DNA of 64,000 nt from Megaleporinus macrocephalus (Eukaryota; Chordata; Actinopteri; Characiformes; Anostomidae), in assembly GCA_021613375.1 (NCBI GenBank), contig CM038719.1, positions 37,794,620-37,858,619 on the forward strand, given 5' to 3'. Each line of letters opens with the position of its first letter. The stretch's first letter is position 1. The notes under the pieces are model-generated. The model was not told where the DNA came from, did not search any database, and saw only the letters and a program-made list of their open reading frames with translations. Both the position numbers and the translations under genes were made by a program. Below, piece by piece: positions 1 through 48,899 of the stretch.

Positions 1-149
1 AATCAAACAAATATCACCAATACTGCAATCATTACATTTAGACCCTTAATTTAAAAAGAAAAAAGCTAATTAAAGAAATGCAGCAAAAACTGCAGTCATT
101 AAACGCAGACTCTGTTATTTTAAACTAAAAACTGTAATCATTAAATGTA

Positions 150-695
150 GATCTTGAATTGTTTCTTCTGTTCTGTTTGTACCGGTCAGATCTGGTCTGT
201 ATGGTGTTCTGGGTTATTAGTTTTGTGTTAGCTGCGCTTGCTAGCTCTGCTGTTTGCTGATACTCACTGTATTCAGCTGTGTGCAGTGCTGTATCAGATT
301 AGTAGTGTTAAATTTGTCTTGGTTCCAGCGAGACACACTGATTTTACACATTTAAAAAACGCCCTGTATGAGTCACGTACGGTAAAACACTGCCAGGCGG
401 ACACGCTTACTATCAGCGCATGCTTTTCTTGCGCGGCCGCTGCTTTAGTCAGTCTGTGAAAAATGAAGGGGTATGTATTTCCACCTAGTGGTTCAGATAG
501 GAGTTGCAGGGACCTGCCTGGAGGGGGTTTCACGGAGGGCTCCTCTTCCTGGATGAAACGCTAGCTGGAAATACAGAAATTAGGCTCATTTGTTTAACGC
601 CATCGGTCGGCTCTCGGGATTGGTAGGATCACCGATCACATATTTTGATCAAAAATTGGCCGATACCGAAACATAGCCGATCGATCCTATATACA
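150..695. mobile_element. hAT-like MITE remnant (copy 1 of a three-copy family)
   Basis: The block accggtcagatctggtctgt at about 181 and the following 150 bases recur at 37,095-37,265. The end (aattggccgataccgaaac, then cgatcgatccta) matches the right ends at 18,950-18,996 and 37,270-37,310. The termini are degraded, so the borders are approximate. Confidence 0.6.
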
Positions 696-1144
696 AACAC
701 AATTAAGTAATTGAAGATCAAAAATGAAGAAAATAAATAGCACTAAGACAAAGAAAGTAAATAATAAAAATAAAACAAAATGTAAAACCGAGAGGATAGA
801 TAAAAGGACTAAACAAATAAAATTAAAAAAGGTAAAAGGCCAAAAATAGAAATAGAACAAAAATAAAAGGGTGAAATGAAAAATAAATAAAATGGCTAAA
901 GGTAAAACAGAAAAATGGAATAAATAAAAGGACAAAATAATTAAAATAAATAAAAGGCAAAGGAAAACTCAATTGAAACAGGTACAGGCTGTCTGAAGGT
1001 GGTTAGAAATTAAAAGTTTAAAATGATTTAGTGATACCAGCGAGCTGAGTTTTAGAGTTTCTTGCAGTGAATTCCAGTCGCACATGTCTTAACTTTTATA
1101 CGGATGTGCTAAAGGCAGTTCTAGTTTTGTTTCATTATCAGATC

Positions 1145-1146
<2 letters not shown>

Positions 1147-1221
<75 letters not shown>
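1147..1221. repeat. (GT)n microsatellite, about 37 units
   Basis: A perfect GT dinucleotide run. Confidence 0.97.
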
Positions 1222-1222
<1 letters not shown>

Positions 1223-1957
1223 TCCAGGTTTTTCTTTTGGTGCCCTCTCGATGCTTATCTGAACAGTTTCCATTGCCCTTATCAATGCCACGTTGATGCT
1301 CCAACAGACTCCTGAGAAGAGTCATGTTCTCAGTATGCAGTTCTTCACTGTGGTATCTAATGAAGGCCAGCGTGTCCCCCGGTACACTGCAGCTGGACAG
1401 AACAATTTAGCATGTAATTAACGGACATGTGACTTGCTGTTGTGGGAGACGGAGACTGCTGTCTTGGGGTTATAACAAAGACGAAGCTGCCAAAAGAACG
1501 TCACCATTACCGGGATTCATAACTTATTTGTCAGTGCTTATGTTTAATTTTTTTTCTTAACGCGTCCACAATCCCAGACACGTCTACGTGCCGACAGGAC
1601 TCCTGATTCCAGCTGTTCCAGCTGCAGAGTGGTTAGGGAGTAATGCATCAATTGGTTTATAGTGTCCTCACCATTTTAGCATTGCATGTTTAAATGATGC
1701 GTTTTGTGTGGAATGCTTTATTAATGCCAGCCTTGCAGCTGCAAGAGCAGCATGTATGTTTATTCAGGGCCTGGACTTTCACACAATAAAGATTTATTCT
1801 GTAAGCTCTTCTGTTTTGATTATGTAGCGAAAGCTCTTATGAAGATATATTTTGAGAAGTGGATTTGCCAAGTTGGGTCTGGAGACGTTGGTGTATGATG
1901 GATTTTGAATTAAATGGAATAAACATGTAGAATTGTTTTACTTGGAAGTCTTCAAAC

Positions 1958-2078
1958 CAATGTGGGACATTACTAGCTTTATGTCATGTTGCATTGTCCT
2001 GCTAGAAGATCACATCCACCCCAGGGAGGACCATCAGCGTATATGGGTGTATAAGATCTGCAAGGATGGATCCAAAAA
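1958..2078 (-). mobile_element. Tc1-like transposase fragment
   Basis: Read on the - strand, this shows a diverged version of the blocks seen at 56,800-56,950: ccatccttgcagatc, an acaccc-atatgc segment, tcttctagcaggacaatgc and tgtcccacattggt. The second half corresponds to the FQQDNATCH region of the transposase. It is a short, broken relic. Confidence 0.6.
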
Positions 2079-2199
2079 TGATTGTTGCTGCTTCATTTAA
2101 GCTCAGCAGCTGTCTTGTAGGTTGCATTAAATAATAAATAATAATAAATTATTTTATAGGCCTTTAGTCAGCCTTTGTTTAGTAGGCCTTTGTGTTGTA

Positions 2200-2425
2200 T
2201 TGTGCCTTGTCAACACCTTGAATATACTATTCCACTGTGTGTATATTTTTTTGTAGGGACAGCATGTCCTCTCGCGTACTGGACAATATACATTTTTTTT
2301 TGCTAAAGTGAAAACATTCTGCACTTGAGCACATTTTGTGCATAAATCACTTTTTTTAAGAAAATATAATTGAGTAAAAGAATATTATTTTGGATGCTGA
2401 GGTTGAGGTAATGTTTATTTAGCAA
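2200..2425. repeat. diverged copy of the 'gtcctcac' repeat that seeds the 45.7-kb array
   Basis: The sequence reads agcatgtcctctcgcgtac ... acattctgcacttgagcac ... gctgaggttgaggta. The same order of blocks occurs at 45,740-45,910 (acatgtcctcac, gacattttgcttgtcc, tactgaggttgtgg). Confidence 0.45.
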
Positions 2426-2429
2426 CAGT

Positions 2430-2500
2430 AATAAGATAAGATCATCCTTTATTAGTCCCACAGTGGGGAAATTCAGTGTTTCAGCAGCAAAGGGCCAGCT
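2430..2500 (-). mobile_element. 3' tail of a fish non-LTR retroelement or SINE
   Basis: On the - strand it reads cccactgtgggactaataaa followed by ggatgatcttatcttatt. The same tail is on the + strand at 25,198-25,240. Tails of this kind terminate common fish LINE/SINE families. Confidence 0.6.
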
Positions 2501-2582
2501 AGACACTTTGATAGATAAATAGATAAATAAACAGTACAGTATATACAATATTAATAATGTATATTATTATATTATTATATAA

Positions 2583-2820
<238 letters not shown>

Positions 2821-3655
2821 GTATTTATAAATATATATTCTGCAGGACTGGCGCAAATTAAACACAATTTCTAATTAGCATGCCTTGTGTTTAGTCAACG
2901 CTGCCAGGACCGCATCAAGTCTACCACAAACAGTGACTTTCTATGATTTAAAAACATTAAAACACATCCGTCTTATTCCTGTCACCTCTGAGAACGAAGC
3001 ATTTTGCATCCAGGCGTTCTGTACGACTGTTTACATTTAATGATTGAATACAATTGTTATAAAGTGGCAGAGTTCCCATTTAAGTTTAAACTGATAGCGT
3101 AGATGATTGTAAACATATTGCGCTGTCTGAGAACAGCTTTCGTTTATTATCGGGCCATCAGTCTGATTTGTAGGTTATTTTTCTTTTGCAGCTAAACCAA
3201 TTTAAGGCTCCGGAGTTCCTCCTAGACTCAAATACATAATGCAATAAATAATGTAATAAATAAGTAATGCTCAAATACAATACATGAGATCCTGCCACAA
3301 AATATGCTTTCAAATCTTCCAAGAAAAACATGCATTTCAGCATAAAATCTACATCCTGTAATAATAGCTTACTGAAGCTGACAAATCCAATATTGCAGCA
3401 AACATATAACTCAATAACTGGGGCTGCATCTCTGGCTCATATGAAAGGACTGATGAAACTAGACTGTTGAATAATTAGGGCAGGCCAACTGATTGAGTTA
3501 CCCTCCTTTGTGACTGTATGTAACTGTAATGTTCTGTGTGCATAGAAACAGCGAACAATAATTGCTAATTCATCCTAAAAGATGGGCTTAATGCTTTTAT
3601 CTGAACATGTTCCGCTGCAGTTTGTAACTGTGTTTCTGTTTCTGTTTCTCAACAG

Positions 3656-41216
<37,561 letters not shown>

Positions 41217-41530
41217 GGAGCTGAGCTCCAGCGCTTGAGTGGCAGTGAGGGAGGACAGTCCAGCTACACAAGAGAGAGAGAGAACACTTCACCTAAGTCC
41301 TTCAGCCCGGAGCTCTCCTAAGGCCTGCAATGGAGCAACCTATAAGAACAAGAGTGGCATATAGAGTGCTGGGTCGATGTTTGTTTGTTTTTTGTATGGG
41401 ATTTGATCTGTTTCTATGTCACTGTTGGGAGAAAGCCATGCAGCTTGGACTAAAGATAAATATTTTGCTTTGTGTCGGCTTTTGATTCAAGTTATGTTTT
41501 AAAAATAATAAATAAGTGAATAAGTAATAT
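41217..41530 (+). other. pdlim7: pdlim7 3' UTR (probable extent)
   Basis: The non-coding sequence after the TGA runs through an AG repeat and T-rich stretches to overlapping AATAAA signals at 41507-41512. A second AATAAA at 41720-41725 would give a longer form. The end point is inferred from these signals only. Confidence 0.5.
41507..41512 (+). terminator. candidate pdlim7 poly(A) signal
   Basis: AATAAA lies 291 bases after the stop codon, in an A/T-rich context, followed within 40 bases by TG-rich sequence (gatgtacaagggtttc). An alternative AATAAA is at 41720. Confidence 0.55.
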
Positions 41531-42023
41531 AAATGATGTACAAGGGTTTCTCCCAGCAGAGATGATCACCATGGCTGTCATAAGGAAACCACATGTCTCT
41601 GAAATGCAAAGAGGAGAACGAGTGTTCCACGAGTTCAATCAATGAGATGTAAAGGATGTAACTCATAATGGAGAATAATATCGTCGCTATTTAAAGAAAA
41701 ACATGGAAATATACAAATGAATAAAAAACACAGCTATGTCACATGACAGCTACTGTCCAATGGGACCAATGGGAATGCTGCATAATAGCTTGTAAAAAAT
41801 CTGGTTTCACTGACTTGCATTGAACGATTAAGCATAAAAATGAAGATTTGTCCTCTCCTGTATCAATATGGACTCTGTGTTTACAGTGGTTGTGATGGGA
41901 ACCAGGGGTCACCATGTCTACAATACAAATATAGCTGTTGTATTTACTATCCACAATGACACATGACTCTACGAGTCTCCTATGAGTTGTAATATGATAT
42001 AAAAAAATAAAAAAAAATCATAT

Positions 42024-42100
<77 letters not shown>

Positions 42101-44600
42101 CTTACAATTATCTTACAGTCCACTATAAAAAAGTAGCTTATAACAAAAGTGCTTCATCTCAAAGCTGCTGTAAAACAATGTACTAGGGATCAGGCAGTAT
42201 ATTCATAACAGTTTCATGCAATAACCTTCTGAGAGGTATCTTCAGACGTCTGGTTCCCATCACCACCAGTGTAAAGGACTCTATACCTTTAAATCCACTC
42301 TGATTGGCTTTGTTTAAATATCTCAATTATGCAGAAATGGTAATAAGGGTGGAATCCCCTCTTCATTATAATGTTAACGTCAATGAATTTTGGGCCACTC
42401 CTATTGGTCGGCAGTGGTTTCGAATTGTATTAAAACGGAAGGTTTTCTCATGACAGCCACATTTTTTTTTTTTTTGGTTATCAGCTGTTGCAACCACATG
42501 TAACAGAGGGATGTCAACAGTGTGGCAGGTCAAGCGGGCCAGCGTGCCCTCACCCTCCACACCGCCTGCCTGCGCAGATTAGCTTTTCATCACTGTTGGA
42601 AACTATCAGTATTTATGAACCGAAGGCCACTTTTCCTCAACCGGATTATACCTGATCGTGGCCTGAACACAGTTTCCAGTGGAGGATCCCCACGGAAGGT
42701 GTGATTTTATTCCAAGGCCAGGTTAAATCTGCATGTTTGGACGGAAAACGCCTTTAATGTACACCTAGTAGGCTGAAACCACTGCACTGTCTTTTCTTTT
42801 TGCCAATACGTGCTTATACATGCTTATTTTTTTCCATAGATTACCATTTTCTTTAACTTGGGGCCACTTCAAATGCATTAAGTGCAAGCCAAAGACAAAC
42901 CATACAGCCATACGATATGTAAGTGCAGCACTGAAGGCTCGTAGGCAGATTAAGCTCAGCTGTATGTTGCAATGAGAAGGGCCACCGCCTGTATAATTTA
43001 GCTCCCTGCGTATGAAAAACTGGCCGTAAGTCTGTGATTTACTCAGTCGCTACCTTAGCACTGCCCTCCAAAGCCACCCCATCCCCACCCCCTAGCTGGG
43101 ACACAGACCTAGTTTTCCCCCCACTGCCTGATTTGCTGTGCCAGGGTACTTAAGGTAATGGCAAACCACTGAGGAAGAAAAAAGAGCCCCTGGCAGCAGA
43201 ACAGCAGTGCATTAGCACTGATTGCGACCATTTCATATTGACCCGACCAATGATCTTTACGTGCCTCCAATACTGAGCGCTCCACATCTATCTGCGCTAA
43301 TCCGACAGGTAACTCTAATTAAGAAAAGGCTTAGGGCCTGCATACGCTAAAGCTGGGCTTGTGCCGGCACGCCGTCTCCAGCTTACACAGCCATGCAAAG
43401 AAATGGACTTCAGCTGACCAAAGAGTAGTGTTTTACAGTATTGCGTCCGGTAGAGCGCACGGTGCCAATGTGAGCTAGCTTTAAAGTTATCTTTGAAGTT
43501 TCTTGGTTTGCTCCCTCTAAGAAAGTGTGAGCTTTTTAAACTAGAGTCTAAAAGTTGATTGCGATACATACTTTGTGATTTGTTGTTGATACAGGCTGTC
43601 GATCGAGTACAGTTAGATTTCCTCCTGTAATATGATAATGTGATGATGGGAACGGTTGCCATTGGGCCTATTTTCATAGTGGTGTTCCTACAAGCTCTCT
43701 GAGAACTGGATAATTCACTCTACCTGGGATGATTTGAGTAGTTGTTGGAATTTGCTTGAGTGGCTGAAACAGTGACAACGCTAACACTGCTCAACGCAAG
43801 TATCAAATACCAGTTCTCTAAGAGTATAGACGTCATCACTTAAATAGACCAGCAGTTACAATTTCCAGAGAGAGGCTGTCAAACAAAGCTATCACGCAAA
43901 GCTTTGTTTTGACAGCTTCTCCCAGCAGGATTCGAGCAGCCACCAAGTGCCTATGCGTAATGCTAACTTTCTCCATACAGATGATCATTTGCTTCCCATT
44001 TGTGCCACAACTAGCTTGTTATGAGTCCCGGATTCTGCAGTTTGCTAGACGCGAGTGAACCAAGTTAGAGAATCAGAAGGTAAGAGCCTCAGTTGATATA
44101 GGAACGTTCGATCTGATTGTTAAGGAAGTGATATTTGAGCTTCACGGACCACAGTGTAGCCATAATAGCACACAGTTGAAAACTCCTAACAGTGAACTAC
44201 CATGTCTCAGTTACAGCCAGAGCTTTAAAGAACTATTCCAGCGAATTATCAGCCCAATCTGCTGCTTGTGTACCATATGGTCAGTAACCACAGGCAGTCA
44301 TTTTCATACTTGCTGTGAGAACAGAAAACGTGTTTACCCAAAACACTCACCGTGGAAGATAATGGGCAGGTGCTGAAACACTTTCTTATTGGCTTCTGTT
44401 GCTTGTTCTGATTCAGAAAGTAGGATTTTGTTAACATGGATCGTGTGCTGCAGATATAGCAGAATCTAAGTGTTACTGTATTACAGGATTGAAGTCTCAG
44501 ATGTCTGGGAGTAGTGTTTTTGTAACAGTGGTCCTTAGTCCCTGTCTTCGTGCCCCTCTGAACCTCTAATTTGACCAGTTCTTCACAAGCCTACTCACAA
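41530..44600. other. intergenic region downstream of pdlim7
   Basis: Contains a (TA)n run and pieces of the 60.3-kb MITE family (near 41,755-41,830). 42,500-43,350 is unique-looking sequence with GC content above its surroundings. No gene is seen. Confidence 0.7.
42026..42097. repeat. (TA)n microsatellite, about 36 units
   Basis: A perfect TA run. Confidence 0.97.
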
Positions 44601-44608
44601 ATACGTGG

Positions 44609-45085
44609 GCAGTAGGGCGGCATGATGTGGGCAAAATACTGGCACTGTGATGCAGTGTGTTCAAAACAGATTGATGGAGGCTGTGAGCAACAGCTGTGGC
44701 CGGGATGGCTACAGCAGCCGGGAACAAAAGTTGGCAAGAGTTTGCCATACTTGCTAATATGTGAGGTTGAGGGAAGACAGACTAACGTTATCAGGCGGGT
44801 GCTTCGTTTCCGCAGCTACAGCAATAAGGTTTTTTTCAGGTTACTGTAGCCGTCAATGCTAATAGTGTCTAACGATACGCCGGCCTGCACTATTTTGACC
44901 AAGGTGATTGACTATTTGTCCCTTGATTAGATGAATATCCCGATTCCTCAGAATGCCCATGGAAAAACCAATCTGGAGCCGTGATAGTCAGGATGCTGAC
45001 CGCACACAGCCCCCAGTGGTATCAATATCAGAAAGGTCAGTATTGCAATAACAGTTAATGCTGATGTATTGTGCAGCCCTACTGC
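44609..45085. mobile_element. hAT-like MITE
   Basis: The left end gcagtagggcggcatgatgt and the right end (RC gcagtagggctgcacaatac) are imperfect inverses. No transposase frame is present. Confidence 0.6.
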
Positions 45086-45699
45086 GGAAAGAAGAAGCAT
45101 GTAGGGACGAGAGGCTTAGGGGCTACAACTGAATACCACCGCACTACAAGGCAACCCAGCCTGGCTCCTAACATCACTACCCAACACATGCTGTGTCTGA
45201 TGATATTTGGCAATAGCACTTTCAATATCAGTCCTGTTTTCAGCTCTGCTGGGACGCCCGTTTTGTCCTTTAGCAGTTGGCGTGTTGGGGGTTTTGCGTG
45301 ATCAAGCTTGTGCTCCACCTGTGCTGGCGGCTACCGTTCGTTTGAAGAGAACCCTTTACATGCAGATAGCATGTAGCACAGGTGACGTGTCCAGAGTACC
45401 AATGACATCTTTTTCCTGGTCTTCTTTAAACGTTTTCCAGTGAAATGCAGTAAAACCTTGGGTCTCTTGTTTCTGTGTATTGAAAATATTTCTTGTATTA
45501 AGTGCCTTTTTTTGATAGCTTTGCAATTACAGACTTTATCAAAATGCATCTTATTCAAAATGAAAACTGCTGTATTCTTTGTTTTTTTCACATTAGAAAT
45601 ATTTTTTATGCAAATTGGTGCCTTTATAGATGTTATTGTTAGACATTTAATCTATCTGCAGTCATATTGGTAATAAAATATATTTTAAAAAGTTGTTTA

Positions 45700-45900
45700 A
45701 AGGGTGTGTGTAGGTTTGTGTGTGTTCTTGTAGAGGTATATTTGTGAGGACCACATGTCCTCACTAGTAGAGGACAGTCTGATTTTTTTTTTTTGTAAAG
45801 TGAGGACATTTTGCTTGTCCTTACTTGAGTACGTCATTTTCTTCAAAAATCAAATTATTTAAAAAAATCTAATAGAGCAGAAAATTAGTCTTTTGTGTAC
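45700..45900. repeat. 'gtcctcac' fish repeat flanking the array
   Basis: Reads gtgaggaccacatgtcctca and gtgaggacattttgcttgtc; it leads directly into the minisatellite. A diverged copy is at 2,200. Confidence 0.6.
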
Positions 45901-47762
45901 TGAGGTTGTGGTTGGGGTTAGGTTTAGGTGTAGGTGTAGTATTATATAAGGTACTAAGGTTAAGGTTCGGTGTAGTATTATAAGGTACTGAGGTTAAGGT
46001 TAGGTTTAGGTGTAGTATTATATAAGGTACTGAGGTTAAGGTTAGGTTTAGGTGTAGTATTATATAAGGTACTGAGGTTAAGGTTAGGTTTAGGTGTAGT
46101 ATTATAAGGTACTGAGGTTAAGGTTAGGTTTAGGTGTAGTATTATATGGGATAATGAGGTTAAGGTTCGGTGTAGGTGTAGTATTATATTAGGTACTGAG
46201 GTTAAGGTTAAGGTTCGGTGTAGGTGTAGTATTATAAGGTACTGAGGTTAAGGTTAGGTTTAGGTGTAGTATTATATAAGGTACTGAGGTTAAGGTTAAG
46301 GTTAGGTTTAGGTGTAGTATTATATAAGGTACTGAGGTTAAGTTTAGGTGTAGGTGTAGTATTATATAAGGTACTGAGGTTAAGGTTAAGGTTCGGTGTA
46401 GGTGTAGTATTATAAGGTACTGAGGTTAAGGTTAGGTTTAGGTGTAGTATTATATAAGGTACTGAGGTTAAGGTTAAGGTTAGGTTTAGGTGTAGTATTA
46501 TATAAGGTACTGAGGTTAAGTTTAGGTGTAGGTGTAGTATTATATAAGGTACTGAGGTTAAGGTTAGGTGTAGGTGTAGTATTATATAAGGGAATGAGGT
46601 TAAGGTTAGGTTTAGGTGTAGGTGTAGTATTATATAGGGTACTGAGGTTAAGGTTAGGTGTAGGTGTAGTATTATATAAGGTACTGAGGTTAAGGTTCGG
46701 TGTAGGTGTAGTATTATATTAGGTACTGAGGTTAAGGTTAGGTGTAGGTGTAGTATTATATAAGGTACTGAAGTTAAGGTTAGGTTTAGGTGTAGTATTA
46801 TATTAGGTACTGAGGTTAAGGTTAGGTGTAGGTGTAGTATTATATTAGGTACTGAGGTTAAGGTTAGGTTTAGGTGTAGTATTATAAGGTACTGAGGTTA
46901 AGGTTAGGTTTAGGTGTAGTATTATATTAGGTACTGAGGTTAAGGTTAAGGTTCGGTGTAGTATTATAAGGTACTGAGGTTAAGGTTAGGTTTAGGTGTA
47001 GTATTATATAAGGTACTGAGGTTAAGGTTAGGTTTAGGTTTAGGTGTAGTATTATATAAGGTACTGAGGTTAAGGTTAGGTGTAGGTGTAGTATTATATA
47101 AGGGAATGAGGTTAAGGTTAGGTTTAGGTGTAGGTGTAGTATTATATAGGGTACTGAGGTTAAGGTTAGGTGTAGGTGTAGTATTATATAAGGTACTGAG
47201 GTTAAGGTTCGGTGTAGGTGTAGTATTATATTAGGTACTGAGGTTAAGGTTAGGTGTAGGTGTAGTATTATATAAGGTACTGAAGTTAAGGTTAGGTTTA
47301 GGTGTAGTATTATATTAGGTACTGAGGTTAAGGTTAGGTGTAGGTGTAGTATTATATTAGGTACTGAGGTTAAGGTTAGGTTTAGGTGTAGTATTATAAG
47401 GTACTGAGGTTAAGGTTAGGTTTAGGTGTAGTATTATATTAGGTACTGAGGTTAAGGTTAAGGTTCGGTGTAGTATTATAAGGTACTGAGGTTAAGGTTA
47501 GGTTTAGGTGTAGTATTATATAAGGTACTGAGGTTAAGGTTAGGTTTAGGTTTAGGTGTAGTATTATATAAGGTACTGAGGTTAAGGTTAGGTTTAGGTT
47601 TAGGTGTAGTATTATATAAGGTACTGAGGTTAAGGTTAGGTTTAGGTGTAGGTGTAGTATTATATAAGGTACTGAGGTTAAGGTTAGGTTTAGGTGTAGG
47701 TGTAGTATTATATAGGGTACTGAGGTTAAGGTTAGGTGTAGGTGTAGTATTATATAAGGTAT
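45901..47762. repeat. telomere-like minisatellite with higher-order structure
   Basis: About 45 units of roughly 40 bases: ggtactgaggttaaggttag, then gtttaggtgtagtattatata, with a variable number of gttagg, gttcgg and gtgtag sub-repeats. A 512-bp block starting at 46,581 is repeated from 47,093, and a 178-bp block starting at 46,211 from 46,389. Confidence 0.93.
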
Positions 47763-48110
47763 AACCTATGGATGACCTTACTAATATAGTAAGACAAACG
47801 TGTGTGTGTGTGTGTGTAGGGAGCAGTATCGAGAACCTGACTGGTCAGTACTGAAATATTTACAGGCTCCTGGACAAGTGATGCTTCTATCAGTGTTCAT
47901 GTACCGGTAATTACATTCACATAGATACCATCTTCATTTAAGTGGTGCTAGGCTGGATTATTGGAAGGGGGGCTCTGCTCAGTGTTTGCATACCTGGACT
48001 ATATTAACCACTATCAATGCAGAGCATCACTCTGTGCTCTCTGCTCATGGCTGAAAGGGTGAGATGCTCACTGTACTAAATGTTCTGATGCTATGCAGCT
48101 GAATGCAATA

Positions 48111-48565
48111 TACACTACCAGTCAAATGTTTGGATACACCTGAATATACTGTACATGTGTAAATAGTGAAGTTGGTATCTGTATTAAAAAAATATTTCTA
48201 AAACAAACATTTGACTGTATTTAAATATAAAAATGAGAATGTATATTTTATAAGAGCTATGTAAATTATTGTCTTCAGCATGTTTACTATTCTTCTTCAG
48301 TCCTGTTAGAGAAGCAGCTCATGTGGCTCCTCATGAAGCTGCTGGTCAGAATGTTCAAAGTATGTAAACCTGCATCAGAGCTCATTTCTAAAAGACCCTC
48401 TAAACATTCTTTAAACCCAACCAGATGTTTAATTCTGCTCCAGGAATAATTTCATACCTCTTATTTGATAGTTTTGATCTATTATTCATGAGTTTGTTAC
48501 TATTAAATAGTACAAATAAGAATAACCTGGGTAGGTGTGTCCAAACTTTTGACTGGGGTTACTTG
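48111..48565. mobile_element. Tc1-like MITE
   Basis: Left end tacactaccagtcaaatgtt followed by tggatacacc; right end gtgtccaaacttttgactgg, the inverse pattern. Its left end is the evident relative of the 29.2-kb satellite unit. Confidence 0.75.
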
Positions 48566-48899
48566 CATCATGAGAATCAGAAGATGCATCCAACTTCTAA
48601 GCTCTATTTGAGTTCTCTGCTTGTTGGCTGAAAGTCTGCTATTATTTGCAAAGTGCGGACCACTAAGGCAGGGCACTAGCGGAACTCTGGGTGGCTTCGG
48701 CTGCTGAGACTTGAAGCCAGGCCCCCCACCTTGCCAACCAAAGTCAAAGCCAGCCGAGTTGGAAGAGCAAATTTGGTCACGAGAAGGTGAGGGCAGAGGA
48801 GTGGTTTATATAGGGCATGTAATGAGAACGAGGAGGAGTTTGGGCATGGTCCTTCTCCCAAACTGAACTTATTTCATAACTTCATATATTAGAATTAAT

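Noticed and set aside
45901..47762. Interstitial telomere tract
   Set aside because: The units resemble TTAGGG only loosely and include long non-telomeric words; no pure TTAGGG run occurs.
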